NCBI GenBank assembly: GCA_044222195.1
Contig: JBGANS010000001.1
Coordinates: 186,001 to 250,000 of the forward strand
Direction: 5' to 3'
Source of the DNA: JAHBXE01 sp044222195
Lineage (GTDB): Bacteria; Planctomycetota; Phycisphaerae; Phycisphaerales; UBA1924
Length of the DNA: 64,000 bases
Shown here one piece after another: positions 32,461 through 41,401 of this stretch. The position numbers and the translations under genes were made by a program. Each line of letters starts with the position of its first letter. Position 1 is the first letter of the stretch. The notes beneath the pieces are model-generated. The model was not told where the DNA came from and ran no database searches. It saw only the letters and a program-made list of their open reading frames with translations.

Positions 32461-33282
32461 ATGTTCAAGAAACTCTTCGGGGGGAAAGGCGACGCGTCAC
32501 CCAATCCTGAGTCGGGGCCGCAACTGGGGATGCTGGCGCTGAGGTCCGGCAAGGGGCTGAGCGCTTCCAAGATCGTCCAGGCGTGGGCCACGCTCTTTCC
32601 CAACGTCCCGCCGCTGACGGACGAAGGGTCGAGCAAGAAAGGCGGGGGCGCGGTCGCGCAGTTCGACACGGGCGGCCGGTCGGTCATGCTCGCGGCGATG
32701 CCGATGCCCATTCCGCAGAAAGAGATTGACGAGGCGGCCGAACGCTCTTGGATGTGGCCGGAGGCCCCGGCGGAGGTGAAGAAACAAACGGCCCATGCGA
32801 TCGCGCTTACCACGCCGGGCGGCGAACCCGTGGCGGAGGCGTGGGCGGTCACGCGACTGCTGGCCGCGGCGGCAAAGGCCGGCGACAGCGTGGGCATCTA
32901 CTGGGGCAATGGGGGGCAGGTTCACAAGCCGGACACGTTCATCAGCATGGCCCAGTCGTGCGGCGAAGAAGAAGGGATGCTGCCGGTGATGCTGTGGATC
33001 GGGGTGCTGGTCAGCGGCAAGGGGCCCAAGGGGCCGTTCACGCTGACGACGCACGGGATGAACCAGTTCGGGCACAAGGACCTGGAGATCATCAACACGA
33101 AGATGCCGCCCGGGGAACTGACGCCCACGGTGTGCGATGTCATCAACTACCTGCTCAACAGCGGCCCGGTGTTCAAGCACGGGCAGACCTTCGGGCCGAC
33201 GCCGACCGACAAGTGGAAGATCGAGCACGCGCAGTCGCAGTTCAAGGAAGGGGAGGGCGTGATACGGTTGCATGTGCCGTGA
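32461..33282 (+). CDS. DUF4261-type cytoplasmic protein
   Basis: A 273-residue soluble protein. The N-terminal part (KGLSASKIVQAWATLFP, SVMLAAMPMPIP) and the C-terminal part (GMNQFGHKDLEIINTKMPPGELTPTVCDVINYLL, HGQTFG) match my recollection of the DUF4261 family, whose role is unknown. TAAGCT ends five bases before the ATG and there is no ribosome-binding site. It converges on the second rhamnosidase gene with 12 bases between stops. Confidence 0.65.
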   Translation: MFKKLFGGKGDASPNPESGPQLGMLALRSGKGLSASKIVQAWATLFPNVPPLTDEGSSKKGGGAVAQFDTGGRSVMLAAMPMPIPQKEIDEAAERSWMWPEAPAEVKKQTAHAIALTTPGGEPVAEAWAVTRLLAAAAKAGDSVGIYWGNGGQVHKPDTFISMAQSCGEEEGMLPVMLWIGVLVSGKGPKGPFTLTTHGMNQFGHKDLEIINTKMPPGELTPTVCDVINYLLNSGPVFKHGQTFGPTPTDKWKIEHAQSQFKEGEGVIRLHVP

Positions 33283-33294
33283 GAGGCTCGCGAC

Positions 33295-36165
33295 CTACTT
33301 GAGTTGGCACTGGTGCTCTGACTTCCCTGCAGGGAGGGTCTTCGTGCTCCCGTCGGGCATGACAAGTTCCGCTTCGGCGGGCACCTCGACGATCAGCTTG
33401 AACGCGCGCTCGGTCACTTCCCATCGGCTCGTGATCTTGCCGCGTGGGCTGTTGAAGGTGGCCTCAGCGCTCGTGACCCCTTGTTCCACGCCGGGGTTTG
33501 GTGCGATGAGGATCTTGTTCCACCCGATGCTCCCCGGTGCCTGGCGGATTCCGGCGACGTACGCGAAGTGCCATTCCATGAGGTGGCCGAGCATGAAGTG
33601 GTTCATGGAGTTGCCGGTGCCGGGCTTGGCGTCCCAGCTTTCGGGGAGCGTGGTCAGGCCCTGGTCAACCATGAAGCCGTACCCGCCGCGATCATGGCGG
33701 GCGTAGACCTTGTGGAGGATGTCGTTGCGGCCGGCCTCCGCAAGGGCGCGGACGAAGAAGGCCTGCAGCACCTCGCCGACGGTCTGCTGGTAGTTGCGTT
33801 TTTCGAGGTCGTCGATGATGGCCTGGAGGGCGGCGGCGCGGTCTTTGTCTGGGATGAGGCCGGCGCAGAGTGCCGCGGCGTTGCCGGCCTGGCAGGAGCC
33901 GTTGTTCTTGACGGTCTTGGTGAGGGGGTCGTAGAGCCTGACCTGGAACGCGCGCTTGATCTGCTCGTAGCGGGTGCGGTACCTGGTTTGCTCTGAATGG
34001 ATTCGCGCGGGCTTGTCTTCAGGGCCGAGGGCGTGCGGAACATCGCGGCCAAGGATGGCCGCGGTATCGGCGACGGCCTTGGCGCCGAGCGCGAAGACGG
34101 CCATGGCGGAGACTTCGCTTGGAGTCCATTGGCTCGGGCCGTCGCCCTTGCCGTGGCCGTAGTCGTACCAGTCGCCGAGGTTGCTCTTGAGGAGGCCGCC
34201 GTCGGCGCGGGCTTTGACGTCGAGGTAATCGACGTACTTCTTCATGCTCTCGTAGCTGTCGCGGAGGATCTGTTGATCGCCGTACCACTCGTAGAGGTGC
34301 CAGGGGACGAGGACGCTGGCGATTCCCCACTCGGGCGCTTCGTTCCAGAAGCCGTGGGGGCCGACGCCGACGAGATAGTTGGGGCTGTTGGTGGGAACGT
34401 GGCCGTCGTCGAGCTGGGTGTCGCGGATGTCGTGGCAGAGCTTGGTGTACCAGTCGTGGATGTCGAAGCGGTAGGAGAGGGCACGGGCCATATGCCAGTC
34501 CTCTTCGAGCCAGGAACATTTTTCGCGATGGGGGCAGTCCATCGGGTAGTGAGCCATGTTGGAGCGGATGGACCAGTCGATCATTCGGTGCGCGCCGGTC
34601 TGCATCACATCGGAGCACGTGAAAGTTCCCACTTCCGGGCACGCGGCGCGGGTGTGGACGAGCTGGCAGCCGACCAGAACAGGGAGGTTGTGGGGATTGT
34701 CGGCGCCCCGGGGCACAGCGCCGTTGATCTGGACGTACTGCGCGCCGACGAAGCAGAACTTGGTTGTGTGGGTCTCCGGGCCACCTCCCCTGAGGGTGTA
34801 GTCGAACCAGATGTCCTTGCCGGTGCCCCAGGTGTAGGTGAACTTCACGCGCCCGTTGTCCTGGTACTCGCAGGGACGGAAACGGACCGTGGCGCCGGCG
34901 GGTCCTTCGAGTGTGAAGCGGAGAAGGGCGGAGCAGTTCTGCTCGAAGACGAGCGTGAACGAGGAATCGTCAAGGGGAAGGATGTCGACCGGCGCGAACG
35001 TCTGGAAGGCCTTGATGCCGGGGCCGGGGAGCGCGGCGAGCCTGGCAGCGGGCGCCGGGGCGACTTCGACAGGTTTCCAGGCAGCGGCGCTCACGCCGGG
35101 ACGGTCCCAGTTCGGCGGATCCTTGCGGGCGTCGTAATCCTCACCGGCGAAGATGTTGGAGAAGGTGAGCGGGCCTTCGGTCCAGGTCCAGTCCTTGTCG
35201 CTGGTGACATATTCCTTGCCACGAGAAGAGATGATGGAAGCGTCGAGCCAGAGCAGGTGGTCGCGGCCGGCGGAGAAGTCGGGCATAGTGTCGGTCTTGG
35301 TGTAGCGGCCGGAGTCGTTGGCGCCGGAGACGTGCCAGAAGGAGTTGCCGAGCATGACGCCGAGCGTGTTGGGACCTTCGCGGAGCAGGGGCGTGATGTC
35401 GAACTCCTGCCAGTAGAGGGTCTTGTCGTATTGGGACCACGCCTGGTTGACGAGTGTTTCGCCCACGCGGTTGCCGTTGCAGCGCAGCTCGTAGTGGCCG
35501 AGGCCGATGATGCGGATGGTGGCCCTGGCGGGGGCGCCTTCGATGGTGAAGTCGCGCCGGAGGATCGGGCACGGACCCTGGGCAAGGAACGAGGACGTGT
35601 TCAGGTTCCATGGCGGGCTGGTGACCGGGCCGAGCACGGTGACGGGGGGCGCATCGGCGGGCGGTGCGGCGGCGGGGAAGCCGGGCCACTCGGTGCTTTG
35701 GCCGCGCCACGAGTCGTCGGTGGTAATGTGCGGAGGGGAACCTTCGCGCCCGGCGAGGAGCGCGATGACGCCGGCGGGGTTGCGGCTCCGGCCCTCGGTC
35801 GCACCGTTTTCGGCGCGGATGGTGAGCAGGTGCCTGCCGGGCGCGAGCGTGAGGCCGGTTCGATCCGTGCCGGACCACGAAGTGCTGGCGAGCACGCGCT
35901 GGCCGTCGAGAAAGCATTCGGCTGAGTTGTCGGCGGCGAGGAAGAGGTCGGCGCGGGAGGCACCTTCGGGGACCTCGAACTCCTTGCCGAGCCAGACGGT
36001 TCCGGCGGGGGCGTTCTCAAGTGTGGGCTTGTCGGCAGGGCCGGGGACCCAGACCCAGGACGGGGCCGTGCCCTTGAAGACGGTGGCGGGCGGACCGATC
36101 CACAGCGGCTGGGCGAGGGCGGCGCAGGCGGGGAGAACGCAGGCGAAGGCGGCGAGAAGGGTCAT
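33295..36165 (-). CDS. GH78 alpha-L-rhamnosidase-like protein
   Basis: Second predicted secreted alpha-L-rhamnosidase, 956 residues. Signal peptide (LLAAFACVLPACAALAQ), beta-sandwich domains (GHYELRCNGNRVGETLVNQAWSQYDKTLYWQEF), and the (alpha/alpha)6 domain containing the acidic motif MDCPHREKCSWLEEDW, which replaces the QRNERMGWMGD form of the first enzyme. The C-terminal beta domain has GSIGWNKILIAPNP. It is not a recent duplicate of the gene at 23593: the two share architecture but little contiguous sequence. TAGGCT lies six bases before the ATG on the minus strand. Confidence 0.85.
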   Translation of the reverse strand: MTLLAAFACVLPACAALAQPLWIGPPATVFKGTAPSWVWVPGPADKPTLENAPAGTVWLGKEFEVPEGASRADLFLAADNSAECFLDGQRVLASTSWSGTDRTGLTLAPGRHLLTIRAENGATEGRSRNPAGVIALLAGREGSPPHITTDDSWRGQSTEWPGFPAAAPPADAPPVTVLGPVTSPPWNLNTSSFLAQGPCPILRRDFTIEGAPARATIRIIGLGHYELRCNGNRVGETLVNQAWSQYDKTLYWQEFDITPLLREGPNTLGVMLGNSFWHVSGANDSGRYTKTDTMPDFSAGRDHLLWLDASIISSRGKEYVTSDKDWTWTEGPLTFSNIFAGEDYDARKDPPNWDRPGVSAAAWKPVEVAPAPAARLAALPGPGIKAFQTFAPVDILPLDDSSFTLVFEQNCSALLRFTLEGPAGATVRFRPCEYQDNGRVKFTYTWGTGKDIWFDYTLRGGGPETHTTKFCFVGAQYVQINGAVPRGADNPHNLPVLVGCQLVHTRAACPEVGTFTCSDVMQTGAHRMIDWSIRSNMAHYPMDCPHREKCSWLEEDWHMARALSYRFDIHDWYTKLCHDIRDTQLDDGHVPTNSPNYLVGVGPHGFWNEAPEWGIASVLVPWHLYEWYGDQQILRDSYESMKKYVDYLDVKARADGGLLKSNLGDWYDYGHGKGDGPSQWTPSEVSAMAVFALGAKAVADTAAILGRDVPHALGPEDKPARIHSEQTRYRTRYEQIKRAFQVRLYDPLTKTVKNNGSCQAGNAAALCAGLIPDKDRAAALQAIIDDLEKRNYQQTVGEVLQAFFVRALAEAGRNDILHKVYARHDRGGYGFMVDQGLTTLPESWDAKPGTGNSMNHFMLGHLMEWHFAYVAGIRQAPGSIGWNKILIAPNPGVEQGVTSAEATFNSPRGKITSRWEVTERAFKLIVEVPAEAELVMPDGSTKTLPAGKSEHQCQLK

Positions 36166-36171
36166 GGGCTA

Positions 36172-36224
36172 AGCCTATCTGTTACATGGCGGTTGCACAC
36201 CGGCAGCGGAAACGGCGGTACAAC
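36172..36224. promoter_or_regulatory. Divergent leaderless promoter pair
   Basis: TAGGCT on the minus strand (36177 to 36172) ends six bases before the rhamnosidase ATG. TACAAC on the plus strand (36219-36224) ends seven bases before the ATG at 36232. Confidence 0.5.
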
Positions 36225-36231
36225 CTTGACC

Positions 36232-37008
36232 ATGCGGTACCGTGCGCGTCGATTGCTGTTGACTTCGGTGGTAATGGGCGTGGCGACGACGCTGGTGTTT
36301 GCCGCGGCGTGTGCGTGGGCGGCGACGCAGTTTGCGAGCGGAATGCCTTCCGCGTGGGGAGAAAAGTTGGTGAGCCCGACGGGCGTAGAGGTTTTCGAGT
36401 CGAAGGGGAAAGCGCCCGAGGGGACGCAGTATCTCGAGTTCAGCGTGTATCGTGAGTTTGGCGCGACATTCGGCGCGTCGCGGTTGCGGCCGTTCCAGAA
36501 CTACACGCCCGCCTCCGAGCCACCGGCACGGATTGCGCCGGAGAGAGTGGCGTCGAGATGGGAACGGGCGGAGCTCCTGCCGTGGCTTGACGGTCGCCGC
36601 CCGTGGCCGGACCCGAGGGTGGGAGAGGGCGTGTGGGTGAAGGCGGCGGGGTGGCCGTGGCGCTGCTTCTCGTGCGGACTGTCGCGGAAAGACGCGCCGG
36701 GCTTTGGGTCGCACACGTGGACCGTGAGAGGTGGAGCGATCCTGTCGAACGCGACGTTTCCGGGCTGGGCGGATTGGCCGCCGTACTTTCCGCGGATCGT
36801 TCCCTGTCGACCGATGTGGCCGGAGCTGGCGGGAAACGTGGTGGTCTTCACGGGGGCGTGGGCGGCGGCACTTTTCGTTCTGGCGGCGTGGAGGCGGAAG
36901 AGACGGTTGCGGCTGGGGTTGTGCGTCAAGTGCGGGTACAGCCGAACAGGAATTGATCGCGGGATGCCGTGCCCGGAATGCGGCGATGTACCGGCCGCGG
37001 CGTGCTAA
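36232..37008 (+). CDS. Zinc-ribbon membrane protein with GWPxR motif
   Basis: A 258-residue member of the paralogue group. Signal anchor (LLTSVVMGVATTLVFAAACAWAA), extracytoplasmic domain with AAGWPWRCFSCGLS near residue 140, CRPMWPELAGNVVVFTGAWAAALF into the second helix, basic stretch WRRKRRLRLG, C-terminal ribbon CVKCGYSRTGI...CPECG. First of three consecutive genes of this type. Function unknown. Confidence 0.7.
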   Translation: MRYRARRLLLTSVVMGVATTLVFAAACAWAATQFASGMPSAWGEKLVSPTGVEVFESKGKAPEGTQYLEFSVYREFGATFGASRLRPFQNYTPASEPPARIAPERVASRWERAELLPWLDGRRPWPDPRVGEGVWVKAAGWPWRCFSCGLSRKDAPGFGSHTWTVRGGAILSNATFPGWADWPPYFPRIVPCRPMWPELAGNVVVFTGAWAAALFVLAAWRRKRRLRLGLCVKCGYSRTGIDRGMPCPECGDVPAAAC

Positions 37009-37020
37009 CACTTCTGGATC

Positions 37021-37482
37021 ATGGGCGTCCGACTTTCACGCATGAATCGCCGACGTGCCGTCCGACGCCTGTTGACATGCACGTCGTTTGGGTTCGTAGC
37101 GCTGATGGTGGTGGTAGGGGGTGTATACATCGCCAGCTTGCGGTACGCGTTCTTTCTGCAGACACGGACATTCTCGGTCGAAGCGATGGCGGGCGTGGTG
37201 GAGTTCCGGCACGGGGGCGTGCCATCGAGCAGCGTGACGCGGCACAACTGGAAGATGCGGCACGGGGCGAAGATCAGCCTGGTCGGGTACGACTGGCTGG
37301 TGAGGCTGCCGATGTCGTATCCCACGATCGGGCTCGGAGTGCTCGCGGCCTTGGCGGGCGGCCCGGCTCTGCGGCGGCGGCTGGGGCCGGCCCCGGCCGG
37401 GCAATGTCCAAAGTGCCGGTATGACCTTCGAGGGTTGCCCAAAGGGTCAGCGTGCCCGGAATGCGGCAGGGGTGCTGCGTGA
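37021..37482 (+). CDS. Small zinc-ribbon membrane protein
   Basis: A 153-residue reduced version of the group: N-terminal helix (FGFVALMVVVGGVYIASL), a short extracytoplasmic segment of about 55 residues without GWPxR, a second helix (PTIGLGVLAALAGG) and the C-terminal ribbon CPKCRYDLRGL...CPECG. The following gene starts at a GTG overlapping its stop (GTGA), so the two are translationally coupled. Confidence 0.65.
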   Translation: MGVRLSRMNRRRAVRRLLTCTSFGFVALMVVVGGVYIASLRYAFFLQTRTFSVEAMAGVVEFRHGGVPSSSVTRHNWKMRHGAKISLVGYDWLVRLPMSYPTIGLGVLAALAGGPALRRRLGPAPAGQCPKCRYDLRGLPKGSACPECGRGAA

Positions 37483-38138
37483 AGCGACGATGGCGGGTCA
37501 CCCGAACGATCGCGGGACCTGTTGTGGCAGGGGCGGCGATCACGATGATTTTGGCATGGCCTGTGCCCCTGGTGCTGCTCAGGCTCGGGTGGGAGCGGCA
37601 CGACATGTCGCGAGTGGGGCCGTGGTCCTCGCCCGGCGGCGTTTCATGCAGCGCGCTTGCGTCGCGCCAGCGGTTCTCCGACGCCTATTCGCTTCGAACG
37701 ATGACCAGCCGTGACAGTTTCATTCCAATGGGTCAGTCGGCGCGGCTGCCGGCCTGGGTGCGATCGCCTGGCGCTGGAGACGCTCCGAGGCGGGTGGATA
37801 CCGGGGCTACCGGGTGGCCCTTTCGCGCGCTGGGCTCCGAGAGCTGGCAGGAGCTGGACACGACGGCCGGGAAGTGGAACGAAGAGCTACGCTGGAACCT
37901 GGTGATCTACACGGGTTCCTCGGGCCGGATCATGCTCCCGTTTCGACCGTTGTGGAGGGGACTGGTGGGGGATGTGGTGGTGTTCGGCACGGCCTGGAAA
38001 GCGCTGTTTGTCTTTGCCGGCATGACGCGTGGGCTGGTGCGCCGACGGCGGGGCCGGTGCCCAAAGTGCGGGTATGACCTTGGGGGCACCGACCGGGGCT
38101 TGCCCTGCCCCGAGTGCGGGACCACCCAGAGGGGGTAG
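37479..38138 (+). CDS. Zinc-ribbon membrane protein with GWPxR motif
   Basis: A 219-residue member of the group starting at a GTG that overlaps the preceding stop. Signal anchor (IAGPVVAGAAITMILAWPVPLVLL), extracytoplasmic domain with ATGWPFRALGSES near residue 110, LPFRPLWRGLVGDVVVFGTAWKALF into the second helix, then RRRRGR and the C-terminal ribbon CPKCGYDLGGT...CPECG. The stretch before the second helix closely resembles that of the gene at 36232, so these two are probably the nearest relatives in the cluster. Confidence 0.7.
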   Translation: MKRRWRVTRTIAGPVVAGAAITMILAWPVPLVLLRLGWERHDMSRVGPWSSPGGVSCSALASRQRFSDAYSLRTMTSRDSFIPMGQSARLPAWVRSPGAGDAPRRVDTGATGWPFRALGSESWQELDTTAGKWNEELRWNLVIYTGSSGRIMLPFRPLWRGLVGDVVVFGTAWKALFVFAGMTRGLVRRRRGRCPKCGYDLGGTDRGLPCPECGTTQRG

Positions 38139-38179
38139 CGCGGGCCTGTTTTCTGTCATTTCGGCCCGAGCGCATCCCC

Positions 38180-38185
38180 TACACT
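38180..38185 (+). promoter_or_regulatory. Candidate -10 element TACACT
   Basis: TACACT lies 30 bases before the ATG at 38216, giving a short leader if used. There is no clear ribbon of purines before the ATG. Confidence 0.35.
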
Positions 38186-38215
38186 CGCGCCAAGAACCCT
38201 CGTGAGCGAGCCCTT

Positions 38216-39721
38216 ATGCGGACATCACTTCTTGCCGTCTTGTTCCTCGCCGCACCCCTGTTGGCACAGGATGTGCCAGCTCGTCCCGCCGCGGGATCGT
38301 TCAAGGTCACCTTCGACGCGGCACTCCAGGCGACGCCGTACACGGGCCGGGTGTGCGTGACCCTGAGCAAGCGGGCCGACACCGAGCCGCGTCGGGGGTT
38401 GTCGGATTGGGGATCGAAGAACCCGGTCTTTGCGGTGGATGCGAAGGACGTGGCGCCGGGCGGCACGGTGGTGTTCGACGAAACGGCTGTCGGGTTCCCG
38501 GGCCCGCTGAACGGGATCGAGGCGGGGGACTACACGGCCCAGGCGGTGGCGCGCCGGAACCTTGATTCTCCGTTCCCCGGTAACGGCGCGGGAGACCTGT
38601 ACAGCGAACCGGTGGCGGTGAGCGTGAAGCCGGGCGATGCGGGCGTGGTGGAACTGAAACTGAGCAAGGTCGCGGCGGAAGAGCCGTTCAAGGAAACGGA
38701 CCGGATCAAGGAAGTGTCGTTCATCAGCCCGCTGCTTTCGCAGTTCTACGGGAAGGAAACGCGGGCACGGGCCGCGGTGATCCTGCCGACGAACTGGAAG
38801 GATGTTGCCGGCCTTCGGCATCCCACGCTGTACTTCATCGGCGGGTACGGAACGACCCATGCGTTCGCGAACCAGCTCCTGACGCGTCTCCCCAAGTCTG
38901 CGGGTGAGGTGATGGTGGTGGTGCTCGACTCGATGGGCCCGCTGGGACACACGTACTTTGTGGATTCACCCAACAACGGGCCGCGGGGGAAGTCGCTGGT
39001 CGAGGAGATTATCCCGGCGGTTGAATCGCGGTTTCATGGGGCGATGACGGCGGACATCCGGTGGGTGTCCGGGATCAAGTGCGGCGGGTGGGCGAGCCTG
39101 TGGCTGACGGCGACCTACCCGGAATCCTTCGGAAACTGCTGGGCGTTCTGCCCGGACTCGGTGGACTTCAGCGACTTCCAGCGCATCGACCTGTACGCCG
39201 ACGGCGCGAACCTGTACAAGGATGCGGGCGGCGCCCGCAGGCCGTACCAGCACAACGGGCGCGAAGTCACGGCGTGGTTTGACGATGTGTGCCGGCAGGA
39301 GTGGGTGGCCGGCGGCGGCGGGCAGATCCAGTCGTTCGAGGCGGCCTTTGGCCCCAAGGGAGACAACGGGCGGCCGCGGCCGCTGTTTGACCGCGCGACG
39401 GGCGCGGTGGACCCCGAGACGGCGAAGGTGTGGCGGGCGCACGACCTGCGGATGGTGTTCGAGAAGGACTGGTCGACGCTCGGCCCGAAGCTCGAGAACA
39501 AGGTCCACGTGTACACGGGCGAGTTCGACAACTTCTACCTGGAGGGCTCGTGCCGGAAGCTGGCGGCGAGCCTGAAAGAGCGTGGGAGCGGGATCGACGT
39601 CCACATCGTCCCGGGCGCGGGGCACGCACCACCCCAAATCGCGTGGGGGGCCATGTTCCAGATCCTGCGCGACCGGGCGGCGGGGTCCAGCAACCTGCCG
39701 TCGATCGAGCCACCTCACTAG
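38216..39721 (+). CDS. Secreted esterase-like protein lacking the nucleophile serine
   Basis: A 501-residue exported protein (signal peptide LLAVLFLAAPLLAQ). The first 170 residues form a beta domain. The remainder is an alpha/beta-hydrolase of the esterase D/feruloyl-esterase type (HPTLYFIGGYGTTH, EVMVVVLDSMGPLGHTYFVDSPNNGP, EEIIPAVESRFHG). At the nucleophile elbow, where relatives read GHSSGGWSSLWL, this protein reads GIKCGGWASLWL, so the serine position is Lys288, followed by Cys289. The catalytic-His region PGAGHAPP is kept. Hydrolase activity is therefore doubtful; a binding role or an unusual cysteine mechanism are alternatives. Confidence 0.75.
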   Translation: MRTSLLAVLFLAAPLLAQDVPARPAAGSFKVTFDAALQATPYTGRVCVTLSKRADTEPRRGLSDWGSKNPVFAVDAKDVAPGGTVVFDETAVGFPGPLNGIEAGDYTAQAVARRNLDSPFPGNGAGDLYSEPVAVSVKPGDAGVVELKLSKVAAEEPFKETDRIKEVSFISPLLSQFYGKETRARAAVILPTNWKDVAGLRHPTLYFIGGYGTTHAFANQLLTRLPKSAGEVMVVVLDSMGPLGHTYFVDSPNNGPRGKSLVEEIIPAVESRFHGAMTADIRWVSGIKCGGWASLWLTATYPESFGNCWAFCPDSVDFSDFQRIDLYADGANLYKDAGGARRPYQHNGREVTAWFDDVCRQEWVAGGGGQIQSFEAAFGPKGDNGRPRPLFDRATGAVDPETAKVWRAHDLRMVFEKDWSTLGPKLENKVHVYTGEFDNFYLEGSCRKLAASLKERGSGIDVHIVPGAGHAPPQIAWGAMFQILRDRAAGSSNLPSIEPPH

Positions 39722-39772
39722 ACTGAGCCCTGCGCGGCGTTGCGGGGGGCGCCACGCGAAGGACTCTGAACC

Positions 39773-41341
39773 ATGGCACACGCGGCGCTGAAGGAACTGT
39801 GCGATCTGGCCCGGTCGGCGGCGACACTGGGGTCGATCGGGTCGCTTCTCAACTGGGACCAGGAAACCTACATGCCGCCGGCGGGGGCGGGGCACCGGGC
39901 GGAGCAGCAGGCGATGCTCGCGGGGCTGGTGCACGAGCGGAGAACGAACCCGCGGATCGGGGAGCTGATTTCGAAGTGTGAGGCGGACCAGGGGCTCAGC
40001 GGAGATCCCGCCGCGCCCACGGCGGCGATGGTGCGCGAGTTTCGGCGCGAGTACGACCTGGCGACCAAGCTGCCCAAGGAGCTGGTGTCGGACATCGCCA
40101 AGACGGGGAGCGAGGCGCAGCACGTGTGGAAGGAAGCCCGCCAGAAGTCGGACTTCGCGATGTTCGCGCCGTGGCTCGAGAAGATGATGAACCTGTCGCG
40201 CCAGAAGGCGGACTGCTACGGCGTTCCCAAGGGCGCGGACGGGAAGCCGGGGGAGCGGTACGACGCGCTGCTCAATGAGTATGAGCCCGGGATGTCGGCC
40301 CGGGAGCTGGACGAGATTTTCACTCCGCTGCGGAAGAGGCTGGCGGCGTTCATCGCGAAGGTGGCGGCGAGCAAGACCAAGCCGAGCACCGCTCCGCTGA
40401 ACGTCAAGATCGAGCAGTCGAAACAGCACGCGTTCGGGCAGTTCATCATCGAGGCGATGGGGTTTGATCTGCAGGCGGGCCGGCTGGACGTGACGACGCA
40501 CCCGTTCTGCTCCGGCATGGCGCCGGGAGACACCCGCCTGACGACGCGCTACCGCGATGAGAAGTTCACCGATGCGCTCTACGGCACGATGCACGAGGCG
40601 GGGCACGGGCTCTACGAGCAGGGCCTGCCGAAACTGCGGACGCTCGGTGGCAGCAACGGCTCGGCATTGCCGCTCTTTGGCACGCCTCTGTCGGAGTCTA
40701 TCTCCCTGGGGATTCACGAGAGCCAGTCACGCATGTGGGAAAACCTGGTCGGGCGGTCGCGGGCGTTCTGGGAGTGGGCGCTGCCGCACGCCAAGAGAAT
40801 CATGGGTGAGGCGCTGGCGCCGTACTCCGCCGAGGACCTGTTCCGGGCGGTGAACACGGTGACGCCGAGCTTTATCCGTGTCGAGGCGGACGAGGCGACG
40901 TACAACATGCACGTGATGATCCGCTTCGAGATCGAGCGGGCGCTCCTGGCGGGGACCATGCGGCCGCGGGATGTGCCGGGGGTGTGGAACGCGAAGTACA
41001 AGGAATACCTGGGCGTCGATATTCCCGACGACCGTCGCGGGTGTCTGCAGGATGTGCACTGGAGCTTCGGGCTCATCGGGTACTTCCCGACGTACACGCT
41101 GGGGAACCTGTACGCGGCCCAGCTGTGGGAGACCATCCATGGGCAGCTCGGCGACCTGGACAGGCAGATCGCGCGGGGCGAGTTCAAGAACCTCAAGGCG
41201 TGGCTGAACTCGAACATTCATGGGCACGGGCGGCGCTATCGCGCGGCGGACCTGTGCAAGATGGTGACGGGGAACCCGCTGTCGGCGGATCCTTTCATGA
41301 AGTATCTCGAGGGGAAGATCGGGGCGGTGTACGGGGTCTAG
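39773..41341 (+). CDS. M32 carboxypeptidase Taq family, copy 1
   Basis: Cytoplasmic zinc carboxypeptidase of 522 residues, the usual family length. Characteristic segments are SLLNWDQETYMPPAGAGHRAEQ, HPFCSGMAPGDTRLTTRY, the HExxH zinc motif in MHEAGHGLYEQG (His274, Glu275, His278), the third-ligand region IHESQSRMWEN, and DVPGVWNAKYKEYLGV...GCLQDVHWSFGLIGYFPTYTLGN. A second, diverged copy lies on the other strand at 44856-46352. The ATG follows GAACC with no good ribosome-binding site. Confidence 0.93.
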   Translation: MAHAALKELCDLARSAATLGSIGSLLNWDQETYMPPAGAGHRAEQQAMLAGLVHERRTNPRIGELISKCEADQGLSGDPAAPTAAMVREFRREYDLATKLPKELVSDIAKTGSEAQHVWKEARQKSDFAMFAPWLEKMMNLSRQKADCYGVPKGADGKPGERYDALLNEYEPGMSARELDEIFTPLRKRLAAFIAKVAASKTKPSTAPLNVKIEQSKQHAFGQFIIEAMGFDLQAGRLDVTTHPFCSGMAPGDTRLTTRYRDEKFTDALYGTMHEAGHGLYEQGLPKLRTLGGSNGSALPLFGTPLSESISLGIHESQSRMWENLVGRSRAFWEWALPHAKRIMGEALAPYSAEDLFRAVNTVTPSFIRVEADEATYNMHVMIRFEIERALLAGTMRPRDVPGVWNAKYKEYLGVDIPDDRRGCLQDVHWSFGLIGYFPTYTLGNLYAAQLWETIHGQLGDLDRQIARGEFKNLKAWLNSNIHGHGRRYRAADLCKMVTGNPLSADPFMKYLEGKIGAVYGV

Positions 41342-41401
41342 GTCGGCGGGCGCCGCCGGAGCCGGGCGCCCCGGAACACGGTTCGATTTCGAGGACTTTC
41401 C

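Noticed and set aside
31383..32897. 504-residue minus-strand frame
   Set aside because: Shadow of four plus-strand genes; Arg/Pro/His-rich with no motif.
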